Shown: positions 17,817 through 28,908, numbered from the stretch's first letter. The stretch: DNA of 64,000 bases from Mycolicibacter algericus DSM 45454 (GCF_002086455.1 NZ_MVHC01000014.1:1-64000); one strand, 5' to 3'. Notes: generated from the letters alone by a model not told the origin. Translations and numbers: made by a program.

Positions 17817-20087
17817 TTAGACGCTGGCGCGGGCCTGCTTCGCGGCGGCGACCAGGTTGGCCAGCGAGGCGGTCACCTCGTCGGTCTTGCGGGTCTTCAG
17901 TCCGCAGTCCGGGTTCACCCAGAGCCGTTGCGCTGGAACGGCATCGAGGGCTTCACGCAGTGATTCGGCCATCTCGCCGGTGGACGGGACCCGCGGGGAG
18001 TGGATGTCATAGACGCCCGGACCAACCCCGTTGGAGAACCCGATCGCGTTGAGGTCGTCGAGCACCTCCATGTGCGAGCGGGCCGCCTCGAGCGAGGTGA
18101 CGTCGGCGTCCAGGTCGGCGATCGCCCCGATCACCTCGCCGAACTCCGAGTAGCACAGGTGGGTGTGGATCTGAGTTGCGTCGGTGACCCCCGACGTGGA
18201 GAGCCGGAAGGCGCCGACCGCCCAGTTCAGGTAGGCCTGCTGGTCGGCCTTGCGCAGCGGCAGCAACTCCCGCAGCGCCGGCTCGTCGACCTGGATCACC
18301 GCGATGCCGGCTTTCTCCAGATCCACCGTCTCGTCGCGGATCGCCAGGGCCACTTGGTTGGCGGTGTCGGCCAACGGCTGATCGTCACGGACGAACGACC
18401 AGGCCAGGATGGTCACCGGACCGGTCAGCATGCCCTTGACCGGCTTGTCGGTCAGCGACTGGGCGTAGGTGGCCCACTCCACCGTCATCGGATGCGGGCG
18501 CAAGACGTCGCCGAACAGCACCGGCGGCCGCACGCACCGGCTGCCGTAGGACTGCACCCAGCCGTTGGCGGTGGCGAAGAATCCCTCCAGCTGCTCGGCG
18601 AAGTACTGCACCATGTCGTTGCGCTCCGGCTCGCCATGCACCAGCACGTCCAGCCCAAGCTGCTCCTGCAGGGTGATGACGTCGGCGATCTCGGCTTTCA
18701 TCCGGCGGGTGTACTCCGCCTCGTCGATCTCCCCGGCGACCAGCGCCGCCCGGGCCTTGCGGATGTCGACGGTCTGCGGGAACGACCCGATGGTGGTGGT
18801 CGGCAGCGGCGGCAGGTGCAACCGCTCGAGCTGGGCGGCGCGCCGGGCCTCGGCGCTGCCCCGCTGGGCACCGGACGCGGTGATCGTCTCGATCCGGCCG
18901 CGGACGTCGGCATTGCGCAGACGCGGGTCGGCCTTGCGGGACTCCACCGCGGCGTTGGAAGCGGCGATCTCGTCGGCGACGGCGTCGCGGCCCTCGGTCA
19001 GTGCTCGGGCCAGCGCGGTGACCTCGCTCACCTTCTCGGCGCCGAACGCCAGCCAGCTGCGCAGGTCTTCGTCGAGACCGGTCTCACCGTCGAGCGTGTA
19101 GGGCACGTGCAGCGTCGAGCAGGACGTAGAGACGGCCAACGAGCCGACCGAACCCAGCAGCGACGCCAGTTTGGCCAGCGCCGCCTGCAGATCCGTGCGC
19201 CAGATGTTGCGGCCGTCGACCACACCGGCGACCAGGGTCTTGGAGGCCAGCTCCGGCACCGATGCGATCTTGGTATTCGGGCCGTAGACCAGATCGACAC
19301 CGATCGCCTCGACCGGGGTGCGGGCCAGTGCGGGCAGGGCCGCGCCCGGGTCGCCGAAGTAGGTGGCGACGAAGATCGCCGGTCGATCGCTCAGTCCGCC
19401 CAGCCGGGCGTAGACCTGGTCGGCCAACGCGGGGGCGTTCTCGGATACGTCGGTCACCAGCACCGGCTCATCGATCTGCACCCACTGTGCGCCGGCGGCG
19501 GCCAGCGTGGACAACAGTTCGGCGTAGACATCGGTGAGCTCGTCGAGGCGATAGATCGGCTCTGGAGCGCCATCGACAGCCTTGCTCAGCAGCAGGAAGG
19601 TGATCGGGCCGATGATCACCGGCCGAGCCGAGATTCCTTGCTCCTGGGCTTCTTTGAGCTCTGCGAGCACCTTCGTCGGGTCGAGCGTGAACGTGGTATT
19701 CGGGCCGATCTCCGGAACGATGTAGTGGTAGTTGGTGTCGAACCACTTCGTCATCTCCAGCGGGGCGACGTCGGCGTTGCCCCGGGCCGCGGCGAAGTAG
19801 CGGTCCAGTTCGTCGGCCACACCGCCGACCCGCTCCGGGAGCGCGCCGAGCAGCACCGCAGTGTCGAGCATCTGGTCGTAGTAGGAGAACGTGTTCACCG
19901 GCACCGAGTCCAGCCCGGCGGCGGCCAACTGTGCCCAGGTGTCGCGGCGCAGGTTGGCCGCCACCTTCTTCAGTTCGTCCTGTCCGATCCGGCCGGCCCA
20001 GTAGCTCTCGGTGGCGCGCTTGAGCTCGCGGCGCGGCCCGATCCGGGGGGAGCCGAGGACGGTGGCGTTAAAGGTTTGAGCGGTCAC
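17817..20087 (-). CDS. metE: Cobalamin-independent methionine synthase MetE
   Basis: 756 residues, normal for MetE. It transfers a methyl group from methyltetrahydropteroyl-polyglutamate to homocysteine. Zinc ligands are visible in THLCYSEFG (His and Cys) and [10 protein letters not shown] (Cys) of the C-terminal barrel. The N-terminal half starts with [23 protein letters not shown] 20087 follows GAAGGATC at a good distance. A cobalamin riboswitch precedes it, so it is expected to be off when vitamin B12 is plentiful. Confidence 0.97.
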   Translation of the reverse strand: MTAQTFNATVLGSPRIGPRRELKRATESYWAGRIGQDELKKVAANLRRDTWAQLAAAGLDSVPVNTFSYYDQMLDTAVLLGALPERVGGVADELDRYFAAARGNADVAPLEMTKWFDTNYHYIVPEIGPNTTFTLDPTKVLAELKEAQEQGISARPVIIGPITFLLLSKAVDGAPEPIYRLDELTDVYAELLSTLAAAGAQWVQIDEPVLVTDVSENAPALADQVYARLGGLSDRPAIFVATYFGDPGAALPALARTPVEAIGVDLVYGPNTKIASVPELASKTLVAGVVDGRNIWRTDLQAALAKLASLLGSVGSLAVSTSCSTLHVPYTLDGETGLDEDLRSWLAFGAEKVSEVTALARALTEGRDAVADEIAASNAAVESRKADPRLRNADVRGRIETITASGAQRGSAEARRAAQLERLHLPPLPTTTIGSFPQTVDIRKARAALVAGEIDEAEYTRRMKAEIADVITLQEQLGLDVLVHGEPERNDMVQYFAEQLEGFFATANGWVQSYGSRCVRPPVLFGDVLRPHPMTVEWATYAQSLTDKPVKGMLTGPVTILAWSFVRDDQPLADTANQVALAIRDETVDLEKAGIAVIQVDEPALRELLPLRKADQQAYLNWAVGAFRLSTSGVTDATQIHTHLCYSEFGEVIGAIADLDADVTSLEAARSHMEVLDDLNAIGFSNGVGPGVYDIHSPRVPSTGEMAESLREALDAVPAQRLWVNPDCGLKTRKTDEVTASLANLVAAAKQARASV

Positions 20088-20163
20088 GATTTGATCCTTC
20101 GATTAGCGAGGGTGGGTCACCGCCGGCGGTCGTCCGGCCCGTCAGTCTCGTGCAATTTAACGC

Positions 20164-20169
20164 ACTATA
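20164..20169 (-). promoter_or_regulatory. Possible internal -10 element before metE
   Basis: On the minus strand TATAGT lies between the riboswitch hairpin and metE, in an otherwise GC-rich leader. If active it would make a short metE transcript lacking the riboswitch. No convincing -35 element is visible. Confidence 0.2.
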
Positions 20170-20210
20170 ACCCTGGAAAACCAGACGCCCATTCCGCGAG
20201 GCGTTGATCC

Positions 20211-20231
20211 GCCGGGCGCGGCGCGCCCGGC
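20211..20231 (-). terminator. Riboswitch expression-platform hairpin
   Basis: A perfect GC-only inverted repeat (10-base arms GCCGGGCGCG around one base) begins directly after the aptamer sequence. It probably acts as the terminator or anti-antiterminator of the cobalamin riboswitch. No U-tract is present. Confidence 0.5.
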
Positions 20232-20420
20232 ACAACAGGCAGGTCTTCGGACTCGCAGGCGCGCACCCGGGGTGCTCCTAGTAGCCGTCGCTTCCCAGTC
20301 TGGGGCGAACCCCTGACCAGTGCCGTGTGACGGCGGTCGTTCCTGCATACCGCTGCGGGACAGTCCCGGATTCTCACCGGGTTCCCTCTCGCGCCCCGCG
20401 GAAAACCGCGGTGCGCTCGA
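20232..20420 (-). ncRNA. Cobalamin (B12) riboswitch of metE
   Basis: Read on the minus strand, the leader contains the diagnostic class elements in order: GGAACCCGGTGAGAATCCGG, then GGGACTGTCCCGCAGCGGTA, the GGGAAGCGACGG region and the distal GAGTCCGAAGACCTGCCTG. Together these are the conserved core and B12-box sequences of adenosyl/methylcobalamin riboswitches. The limits are approximate. The same arrangement precedes metE in M. tuberculosis. Confidence 0.93.
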
Positions 20421-20478
20421 TGCCGACGCCGCCTTGCGGCGATGTTGACAAACCTGTTGCATGATCAAGATTACCTGG

Positions 20479-21129
20479 TCAATCGGCTTGAAGTGCCTCT
20501 GGGATGGGCGTCTCGCCGTCGTTGAACTCGATGGTGCGGCGAATCGTCGCGTCGTCGGCTAGGCAGGCTGCGATCACCTCTGCGACGTTGCCGCGCGACA
20601 CCTCGCCCTTGCCGAGCGCAGCGCCTGTCTCGATGCGGCCGGTGGCCGGTTCTTCGGTCAACCGACTCGGCCCCAGCACTGTCCAGTCCAAGTCGGCGTC
20701 GCGCAGATGGGCGTCGGCGGCGGCCTTGGCTTGTGCATACGGGAAGAACGGCTCATCTTGGGGCACACCGTGGTCGGGGCCGGCGCCGAAGTAGGACACC
20801 ATGATGAAGCGCCGCACCCCGGTTGCGACGGCAGCGTCGATGGTGCGGATGGCGGCGTCGCGGTCGACGGCGTAGGTGCGGTCCGGGTTGCCGCCGCCGG
20901 CGCCGGCGGAGAACACCACCGCGTCGTGGCCGGCCAGCACGGCGGCCAGCGCGCCGGTGTCGAGCTGCTCAAGGTCGGCCACCACCGGGCTCGCCCCGGT
21001 CACCGCGACCTCCTCGGAGTGGTCGGGGTTGCGGAACACCGACGTCACCTCGTCACCGCGTTCGGCCAGGATGGGGCTGAGTAGTAGGGCGACCTGGCCG
21101 TGGCCGCCGATGATCACAATGCGTGCCAT
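20479..21129 (-). CDS. NAD(P)-binding atypical SDR (NmrA/HIM-like)
   Basis: A 216-residue atypical SDR. It starts MARIVIIGGHGQVALLLSPI, a GGxGQ nucleotide-binding loop, then VVADLEQLD and VVFSAGAGGGNPDRTYAVDR. It continues with FIMVSYFGAG and YAQAKAAADAHLR, where the Tyr and Lys match the active site pair. Such proteins act as NADPH sensors or flavin/quinone reductases. The start ATG at 21129 fits the Rossmann strand. The longer upstream open frame runs antisense into the thiolase gene and is rejected. Confidence 0.85.
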   Translation of the reverse strand: MARIVIIGGHGQVALLLSPILAERGDEVTSVFRNPDHSEEVAVTGASPVVADLEQLDTGALAAVLAGHDAVVFSAGAGGGNPDRTYAVDRDAAIRTIDAAVATGVRRFIMVSYFGAGPDHGVPQDEPFFPYAQAKAAADAHLRDADLDWTVLGPSRLTEEPATGRIETGAALGKGEVSRGNVAEVIAACLADDATIRRTIEFNDGETPIPEALQAD

Positions 21130-21215
21130 GACTTCGACGGTACGCGAGCGCCGGGCCACCCCCCTTGACGCAAGCCGAGCGGTCCGGTCGACAATCGACG
21201 TACGAAACCGGTGAA

Positions 21216-21229
21216 ATATTTCGAAATAT
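21216..21229. promoter_or_regulatory. AT-rich palindrome before the thiolase gene
   Basis: ATATTTCGAAATAT is a perfect 14-bp palindrome 15 bases before the thiolase ATG, overlapping the likely -10 (TATATA) and just upstream of the AAGGAGAG ribosome site. The AT content contrasts sharply with its surroundings. It looks like an operator for an unidentified repressor of the thiolase-hydratase unit. Confidence 0.5.
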
Positions 21230-21244
21230 ATAAGGAGAGCACTC

Positions 21245-22390
21245 ATGGCCGAAGCCGTCATCGTCGAAGCGGTGCGCTCGCCCATCGGCAAGCGCAACGG
21301 CGGATTGTCGGGGGTGCACCCCGCAGAGTTGTCCGCCCAGGTACTCAACGGGCTGGTCGGCCGGGCCGGGGTGGACCCGGCGCTGGTGGACGACGTCATC
21401 TGGGGTTGCGTCATGCAGGCCGGTGAGCAGGCACTGGACATCGGGCGCACCGCCCTGCTGACCGCGGGGTGGCCGGAGAGCGTGCCTGGGGTGACGGTGG
21501 ACCGCCAGTGCGGGTCCAGCCAGCAGTCGGTGCACTTCGCCGCCGCCGGCGTGGTCGCCGGCCACTACGACGTCGTTGTCGCCGGCGGTGTCGAGTCGAT
21601 GTCACGCACCCCGATGGGCTCGTCGCTGGCCAACGGCGGACATCCCTACCCGGAGGCCTTCAGGGCGCGTTACAGCCAGACCCCCAACCAGGGGACGGGC
21701 GCGGAGATGATGGCCGAGAAGTGGGGGTTGAGCCGCACCGCGCTGGATGAGTTCGCGTTGGCTTCACATGAGAAGGCCGCTGCGGCGCAGGATTCCGGTG
21801 CCTTTAAGGACGAGATCGTCTCGATCAAGGACGCCGAGGGCAACGTCGTCAGCGACGACGAGGGTATCCGGCGCGGCACCACCCTGGAGAAGATGGGCCA
21901 ACTCAAGCCCGCGTTCAAAGAGGACGGTGTGATCCACGCGGGGAACTCCTCGCAGATCTCCGACGGCTCGGGTGCATTGCTGTTCATGTCGGCGGCCAAG
22001 GCGCGCGAACTCGGGTGTACGCCACTGGCGCGGGTACACACCGCGGTACTGGCCGGCGCCGACCCGGTGATGATGCTCAGTGCGCCCATCCCGGCCACCC
22101 AGAAAGCGCTGCAGCGCTCCGGGCTGAGCCTCGACGACATCGGGGTGTTCGAGGTCAACGAGGCGTTCGCCCCGGTGCCGATGGCCTGGCTCGCAGAAAT
22201 CGGCGCTGACCCGAAGAAGCTCAACCCGAACGGCGGGGCGATCGCGCTCGGCCACCCGCTCGGCGGCTCCGGCGCCCGGATCATGACCACGATGCTGTAT
22301 CACATGCGCGCCAATGGGATTCGCTACGGACTGCAGACCATGTGCGAGGGCGGCGGCCAGGCCAACGCCACCATTCTGGAGCTGCTGTGA
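21245..22390 (+). CDS. Thiolase (acetyl-CoA acetyltransferase / 3-ketoacyl-CoA thiolase)
   Basis: A 381-residue thiolase. The acylated Cys is in VDRQCGSSQQS near residue 90. The second active-site groups are in VNEAFAPVPMAW, GGAIALGHPLGGSGARIM (His) and TMCEGGGQANA (Cys). It resembles mycobacterial steroid-type thiolases such as FadA6 in VPGVTVDRQCGSSQQ. The AAGGAGAG ribosome site is well placed. It overlaps the following hydratase gene by four bases (GTGA). M. tuberculosis, from memory, keeps only a fragment of this gene (Rv1135A). Confidence 0.93.
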   Translation: MAEAVIVEAVRSPIGKRNGGLSGVHPAELSAQVLNGLVGRAGVDPALVDDVIWGCVMQAGEQALDIGRTALLTAGWPESVPGVTVDRQCGSSQQSVHFAAAGVVAGHYDVVVAGGVESMSRTPMGSSLANGGHPYPEAFRARYSQTPNQGTGAEMMAEKWGLSRTALDEFALASHEKAAAAQDSGAFKDEIVSIKDAEGNVVSDDEGIRRGTTLEKMGQLKPAFKEDGVIHAGNSSQISDGSGALLFMSAAKARELGCTPLARVHTAVLAGADPVMMLSAPIPATQKALQRSGLSLDDIGVFEVNEAFAPVPMAWLAEIGADPKKLNPNGGAIALGHPLGGSGARIMTTMLYHMRANGIRYGLQTMCEGGGQANATILELL

Positions 22391-23175
22391 CCGAGTCGGC
22401 CGTCCTCGTCGAGCGACGGGGCAACGTACTGCTGATCACGATCAACCGGCCCGAGGCTCGCAACGCCGTCAACGGTGCGGTCAGCAACGGCATCGGCGAC
22501 GCACTGGCGCAGGCCCAGACCGACGACGAGGTGCGCGCGGTGGTGATCACCGGGGCCGGTGACAAATCATTTTGCGCCGGAGCCGATCTCAAGGCCATCG
22601 CCAATCGGGAGAACATCTACCACCCCGACCGCCCGGAGTGGGGCTTCGCCGGCTACGTGCAGCATTTCATCGACAAGCCGACGATTGCGGCGGTCAACGG
22701 CACCGCGCTCGGCGGCGGGACCGAGCTGGCCTTGGCCAGCGACCTGGTGGTTGCCGAGCAGCGCGCGCAGTTCGGGTTGCCCGAGGTCAAGCGCGGCCTG
22801 ATCGCCGGTGCCGGTGGGGTGTTCCGTATCGTCGACCAGCTGCCCCGCAAGGTCGCCCTGGAGCTGCTGTACACCGGGGAGCCGATCTCGGCCGGCGACG
22901 CCGCCCGCTGGGGGCTGGTCAATCGAGTGGTCGACGATGGTGGGGCACTGGACGCCGCGCTGGAGCTGGCCGCCCAGATCACCGGTAACGCGCCGCTGTC
23001 GGTGCGGGCCAGCAAGCGCATCGCCTACGGTGTCGAGGACGGCGCCATCCCCGGCGAGGCGGCGGGCTGGGCCCGCACCGGCCGGGAGTTCTCCGCGCTG
23101 CTGAAATCCGAGGACGCCAAGGAAGGGCCGCGGGCGTTCGCCGAGAAGCGCGCGCCGGTGTGGAAGGCCCGTTGA
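22387..23175 (+). CDS. Enoyl-CoA hydratase/isomerase family protein
   Basis: A 262-residue crotonase translated from GTG 22387, coupled to the thiolase. INRPEARNAVNGAV, the oxyanion segment DKSFCAGADLKAI and IAAVNGTALGGGTELALASDLVVA are the family signatures. FGLPEVKRGLIAGAGG has Glu at the first catalytic position and no Glu at the second. Together with the thiolase it should act in a beta-oxidation type sequence. It corresponds in position to Rv1136. Confidence 0.92.
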   Translation: MTESAVLVERRGNVLLITINRPEARNAVNGAVSNGIGDALAQAQTDDEVRAVVITGAGDKSFCAGADLKAIANRENIYHPDRPEWGFAGYVQHFIDKPTIAAVNGTALGGGTELALASDLVVAEQRAQFGLPEVKRGLIAGAGGVFRIVDQLPRKVALELLYTGEPISAGDAARWGLVNRVVDDGGALDAALELAAQITGNAPLSVRASKRIAYGVEDGAIPGEAAGWARTGREFSALLKSEDAKEGPRAFAEKRAPVWKAR

Positions 23176-23179
23176 GCCG

Positions 23180-23698
23180 ATGGCCGACCCGCTGATCATC
23201 GGAATTGGTGGCCGCTACCCGCAGCTTCATCCCGAGGCGTGGGCGGCGCCCAACGCCAGCCTCATCGGCCAGGTCAGCCTGGCCGCCCGGGCCAGCGTCT
23301 GGTATTCGGCTACGCTCCGCGCCGAGGCGGAGCCGATCGAGATCGGCGTCGACTCTAATATCCAGGACGGCGTGACCATTCACGTCGACAAGGAGTTTCC
23401 GGTGCGGGTCGGGGCCCGGGTCAGTGTGGGACACAACGCGGTGCTGCACGGTTGCACCATCGGCGACGACTCCCTGATCGGGATGGGTGCGATCGTCCTC
23501 AACGGAGCCACGGTGGGAGCCGGGTGTCTGGTCGCGGCCGGCGCGGTCATCCCGCAGGGCATGGTGGTGCCGCCCCGGTCACTGGTGTCGGGGGTGCCCG
23601 GCCGGGTGCGACGGGAGCTCAGCGAGGCCGAAATCCGCAACAATCGGCACAATGCTTCGGTGTACCGCCGGCTGATCGAAGTCCACCGGGCGAACTGA
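23180..23698 (+). CDS. Gamma carbonic anhydrase-like left-handed beta-helix protein
   Basis: A 172-residue hexapeptide-repeat protein. Zinc-type His residues are in GVTIHVDKEF and VGHNAVLHGCTIGDD, in the spacing of gamma carbonic anhydrases. The C-terminal SGVPGRVRRELSEAEI is also typical of the YrdA/PaaY group. These proteins bind zinc, and some have carbonic anhydrase or CoA-thioesterase activity. The gene starts four bases after the hydratase stop, so an accessory role in CoA-thioester catabolism (PaaY-like) is a fair alternative. Confidence 0.87.
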   Translation: MADPLIIGIGGRYPQLHPEAWAAPNASLIGQVSLAARASVWYSATLRAEAEPIEIGVDSNIQDGVTIHVDKEFPVRVGARVSVGHNAVLHGCTIGDDSLIGMGAIVLNGATVGAGCLVAAGAVIPQGMVVPPRSLVSGVPGRVRRELSEAEIRNNRHNASVYRRLIEVHRAN

Positions 23699-23742
23699 CG
23701 CATTCAGGCCACCGACGGGCCTAGGGCCGCTACGTTTTAGGC

Positions 23743-24462
23743 ATGACCCAGACCAGTCCGGCCCGACCTGGCCTGATCCGCGAGTTCACCGACATCATCA
23801 CCAAGGTGACGCTGCCCTACCACGAGCCGAACGCCGTTGTACTGCGTCGGCGCATCGTGGTTGCGGTGATGCTGGTGCCCGGCGCTGCGCTGCTGGCCTT
23901 CATGCACACCAAGCAGCCGGGGGAGGCGTGGTTCTACTGGTTGTCGCTGGCGCTGGCGGCGGTCTGGGCGGTGGGCGCGCTGGCGTCCGGGCCGCTGCAT
24001 CTGGGTGTGGTGCGGTTCCGCGGGCGCAACGAACGGCCGGTGTTCACCGGCACCGGCGTCGGGCTGGCGGTCGGCGGGTTCTTTGTGCTGGGCGCCCTTG
24101 TGGTGCAGCAGATTCCGCTACTTGCCGGTCAGGTCATCGCGGTCCTGGAGTACACCACCGAGGTGTCCTGGCGGTTGGTGGTGCTGATCGCCATCGTCAA
24201 TGCGATCGCCGAGGAGATGTTCTTCCGCGGCGCGCTGTTCAGCGCGTTCGGCCGTCACTACCCGCTGGTGTTGTCGACGGCGCTCTACACGGCGGCGATG
24301 TTTGCCGCCGGCAATCTGATGGTGGCGGTGGCCGCGCTCGTGCTCGGCACCGTCTGCGGCATCGAGCGCCGCGCCACCGGCGGTGTGCTGGCACCGGTGC
24401 TGACCCACCTGGTGTGGGGCCTGATCATGGTGCTCGCGCTACCACCGATCTTCGGGATGTAA
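23743..24462 (+). CDS. CPBP family intramembrane metalloprotease
   Basis: A 239-residue membrane protein with about six hydrophobic segments. NAIAEEMFFRGALFSAFGR is the EExxxR motif of CPBP (CAAX prenyl protease-like, Abi) proteins, and VLTHLVWGLIMVLALPP supplies the later conserved His. TACGTT six bases before the ATG suggests leaderless transcription. Substrate unknown. Confidence 0.87.
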   Translation: MTQTSPARPGLIREFTDIITKVTLPYHEPNAVVLRRRIVVAVMLVPGAALLAFMHTKQPGEAWFYWLSLALAAVWAVGALASGPLHLGVVRFRGRNERPVFTGTGVGLAVGGFFVLGALVVQQIPLLAGQVIAVLEYTTEVSWRLVVLIAIVNAIAEEMFFRGALFSAFGRHYPLVLSTALYTAAMFAAGNLMVAVAALVLGTVCGIERRATGGVLAPVLTHLVWGLIMVLALPPIFGM

Positions 24463-24506
24463 GCAGCCCGCCCCCTCCGCGAGCGGGCGTGTTCGTACCG
24501 CGACGC

Positions 24507-24521
24507 GCCGCCCCGGGCGGC
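24507..24521. terminator. Hairpin between convergent genes
   Basis: GCCGCCC, one base, GGGCGGC forms a GC-only hairpin between the convergent CPBP and crotonase genes. A smaller inverted repeat (GCCCGC/GCGGGC) lies just to its left. No U-tract. Confidence 0.4.
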
Positions 24522-24564
24522 ATTCTGTGCACGCTCGCCGGGGGTGGGACGCAGCCTCGCCGGA

Positions 24565-25374
24565 TCAGACGTCGGTGAAGTCCGGGTTGCGCCGGTCCTG
24601 GAACGCCCGGGTGCCCTCGCGGAAATCGTGGGCCTTCAACAACGCCGACTGCCCAACGAATTCGCGGTCCAGCGCCGCGTCCAACTCGCTCAGGGTCGCC
24701 GCGTTGACGGCGTGCTTGGTCTTTGCGAAAGCGACCGCCGGCCCGGCCAGCAAGGCGGCCAGCAGCTTGTCGACCTCGGTGTCGAACTGCTCGGCGGGGT
24801 ACACCGCGCTGATCAGCCCGGCATCCAAAGCGTCGGCGGCCGGCAGTCGCTCGGCCAGCAGCGCCATCCGCATGGCGCGGGCCCGGCCGATCGCAGCGGC
24901 CACCAGCGCGGAGGCGCCGCCGTCGGGCATCAGCCCGACCTTGGTGAACGCCAACATAAAAAAGGCCTTGTCCGAGGCCACCACGAGGTCACAGGCCAGC
25001 GCCAGCGACACCCCGACGCCGGCGGCCGGGCCCTGCACCACGGCCACCACCGGGCGGGGCAGTGCCACGATCGCCCGGATCGCGCGGTTGGCCTCGACGA
25101 TGATCTCCGTCGGCACCCCGTCGGCGGCGTCTTCGGCGCTGATGCCGGCGCCCGAGCTGAACCCGCGCCCGGCGCCGCCGAGCCGCACCGCGCGCACCCG
25201 GGGGTCGCGGGCGGCGCCTTCCATGGCGTCGGCGATGCCGGCCAACACCGGGGTGGTCACCGAGTTGAGGCTGTCGGGGCGGTCGATGGTCACCGAGAGC
25301 ACCCCGTCGGCCACAGTGACGGACAGGCCGTCCACCGGTGCCAGAGTGTCGATGCCGGAGTCAATTGCGGTCAT
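24565..25374 (-). CDS. Enoyl-CoA hydratase (EchA10-like)
   Basis: A 269-residue crotonase. [32 protein letters not shown] and VVAVVQGPAAGVGVSLALAC mark the CoA-binding and oxyanion elements. FTKVGLMPDGGASALVAAAI has Asp rather than Glu at the second catalytic position, as in several isomerase-type members. It is divergent from mcr with a 51-base gap, the same neighbourhood as echA10-mcr in M. tuberculosis. ATG 25374 is used because upstream codons run into the mcr promoter. Confidence 0.88.
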   Translation of the reverse strand: MTAIDSGIDTLAPVDGLSVTVADGVLSVTIDRPDSLNSVTTPVLAGIADAMEGAARDPRVRAVRLGGAGRGFSSGAGISAEDAADGVPTEIIVEANRAIRAIVALPRPVVAVVQGPAAGVGVSLALACDLVVASDKAFFMLAFTKVGLMPDGGASALVAAAIGRARAMRMALLAERLPAADALDAGLISAVYPAEQFDTEVDKLLAALLAGPAVAFAKTKHAVNAATLSELDAALDREFVGQSALLKAHDFREGTRAFQDRRNPDFTDV

Positions 25375-25425
25375 GGGTCTCACCCTAGGATGCACATCAC
25401 GGGCGCTTACGACTAGGAGGCACAC

Positions 25426-26511
25426 ATGGCAGGTCCACTGGCGGGGTTGCGAGTCATCGAGTTGGCCGGGATCGGGCCGGGGCCGCACGCGGCGATGATC
25501 CTCGGCGACCTGGGTGCCGAGGTGGTGCGGGTGGACCGCCCGCCGAAATTCGGTGGCGGCGCGCCGAAGGACACCATGCTGCGTAATCGTCGCTCGGTGA
25601 CCGCTGACCTGAAGTCACCGGAGGGGCGGGACCTGGTGCTGCGGCTGGTCGCCAAGGCCGACGTGCTGATCGAGGGTTTCCGGCCCGGCGTCACCGAGCG
25701 GCTCGGCCTGGGCCCGGAGGACTGCGCCCAGGTCAACGGCAAGCTCATCTACGGCCGCATGACCGGCTGGGGGCAGACCGGGCCGCGCGCTCGGCAGGCC
25801 GGTCACGACATCAACTACATCTCGCTCAACGGCACCCTGCACTCGATCGGGCGCAAGGGGGGGCGCCCGGTGCCCCCGCTGAACCTGGCCGGCGATTTCG
25901 GTGGCGGATCGCTGTTCCTGCTGGTCGGCATCTTGTCAGCGCTGTGGGAGCGGCAGACCTCCGGCAAGGGGCAGGTGATCGACGCGGCCATGGTCGACGG
26001 TTCGAGCATGCTCGCGGCGATGATGTGGAGCTTCCGTGCCCAAGGCTTGTGGAGCGACGAGCGGGGCGTCAACATGCTCGACACCGGCGCGCCCTACTAT
26101 GACACCTACGAATGCGCCGACGGGCGCTACGTCTCGGTGGGATCGATCGAACCGCAGTTCTTCGCCGAATTGCTGGCCAAGCTGGGGCTGAACCCGGCAG
26201 AGGTGCCGGAGCAGAACGACAAGAGCCGCTGGCCGGAGTTGCGGGAGGTATTCACCAAGGCGTTCGCGGCGCACGATCGGGACCATTGGGCCAAGGTGTT
26301 CGCCGACTCCGACGCCTGCGTGGCGCCGGTGTTGGCGTTCGGCGAGGTGCTCTCGGATCCGCACGTCGCGCAGCGCGACACCTTCTACGACGCCGACGGC
26401 TTCCTGCAGCCGATGCCGGCGCCGCGGTTCTCCCGCAGCGTGCCCGATCTCCCGACCCCGCCGGTCGTATTGGGGACCGACAACGAGGCCATCCTGGACG
26501 ACTGGGTATAG
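25426..26511 (+). CDS. mcr: Alpha-methylacyl-CoA racemase Mcr
   Basis: A 361-residue family III CoA-transferase fold protein that interconverts the 2R and 2S forms of 2-methylacyl-CoA, a step needed for branched fatty acids and sterol side chains. The catalytic His is in [11 protein letters not shown], and the following Asp is in [11 protein letters not shown]. The AGGAGG ribosome site and [20 protein letters not shown] start are standard. It is followed by an SDR gene 41 bases on, as in the Rv1143-Rv1144 pair. Confidence 0.94.
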   Translation: MAGPLAGLRVIELAGIGPGPHAAMILGDLGAEVVRVDRPPKFGGGAPKDTMLRNRRSVTADLKSPEGRDLVLRLVAKADVLIEGFRPGVTERLGLGPEDCAQVNGKLIYGRMTGWGQTGPRARQAGHDINYISLNGTLHSIGRKGGRPVPPLNLAGDFGGGSLFLLVGILSALWERQTSGKGQVIDAAMVDGSSMLAAMMWSFRAQGLWSDERGVNMLDTGAPYYDTYECADGRYVSVGSIEPQFFAELLAKLGLNPAEVPEQNDKSRWPELREVFTKAFAAHDRDHWAKVFADSDACVAPVLAFGEVLSDPHVAQRDTFYDADGFLQPMPAPRFSRSVPDLPTPPVVLGTDNEAILDDWV

Positions 26512-26552
26512 TCCCGACCAACTAGACGGTTGGGGCTGAGAGGAGTCAGGGA

Positions 26553-28344
<1,792 letters not shown>

Positions 28345-28370
28345 CGACGGCGGTCTAAAGCCGACCTACT

Positions 28371-28427
28371 ACGCCGAACGTGCAGCTGCTGCGAAACGGT
28401 TTTTCGCAGTGGTGGCACGTTCGGCGT
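28371..28427. terminator. Long nested hairpin after the nitronate monooxygenase-like gene
   Basis: Outer arms of 13 bp (ACGCCGAACGTGC at 28371-28383 and its complement at 28415-28427) enclose a second perfect 8-bp stem (CTGCGAAA at 28389-28396 with TTTCGCAG at 28402-28409). It is the probable terminator of the mcr unit. There is no U-tract after either arm. Confidence 0.65.
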
Positions 28428-28428
28428 T

Positions 28429-28617
28429 GTCATGTGATGCGCCCGCGGAAGTTGCTGGGCGGCGATGCGACGGGTGACGCTCCGAGGACGCCGAGCGGCC
28501 CTACCTGAATGTAAGAGAAATGGGATGACTCACCGGTTGCGGACGACCCGGATGTGGGCGGCCGCCGTCGCGCAAGGGCGCGATATCGAAAGGCGCCGCT
28601 GCCGCGGCGCCGATCAA
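28429..28617. other. Spacer with no supported gene
   Basis: I see no convincing gene here. A 63-codon minus-strand frame exists but is Arg/Ser-rich and looks random. A GC-rich inverted repeat (GGCGCCGCTGCCGCGGCGCC, 28593-28612) lies just after the stop of the small minus-strand gene and could be its terminator. Confidence 0.35.
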
Positions 28618-28743
28618 TCAACTGGCCAGCGGGTGCCAGTCGTCAAGCTGCTCCGAAGTGTCACCCTCGACCAGGACATCGCCGTGGTACAGGGCCTCGA
28701 AGTCGACCTTGATGACGTCGGCACTTGAGTCGTCGATCCACAT
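28618..28743 (-). CDS. Small acidic protein, 41 residues
   Basis: A 41-residue reading frame from ATG 28743 beginning MWIDDSSADVIKVDFEALYH and ending DDWHPLAS. It is strongly acidic, with several Trp and no cysteine. Unlike shadow frames in this genome it is not rich in Arg, Pro or Ser. A TAATAGTG stretch lies about 25 bases upstream. It stands alone between the hairpin and the divergent methyltransferase gene. I do not recognise the family. Confidence 0.55.
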   Translation of the reverse strand: MWIDDSSADVIKVDFEALYHGDVLVEGDTSEQLDDWHPLAS

Positions 28744-28908
28744 GACACTGAGCCTATGGGTCACTATTAAGGGATCTTTGAGTCACGATTCGGGAAATGG
28801 TGGCAATCTTACCGGCCGGTAGCTTTTGCCGGACTTTTCGGCTGAGACCGGCCTCATTGGCTGACTGACGGTGCGCTCGGAGATTTCTGGTACCGCTAAG
28901 GTGGCCTC

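Noticed and set aside
18000-20207. Long plus-strand frame opposite metE
   Set aside because: Shadow of metE. It also crosses the metE start and leader.
28430-28621. 63-codon minus-strand frame downstream of the small acidic gene
   Set aside because: Arg/Ser/Pro composition and no start context; looks random.
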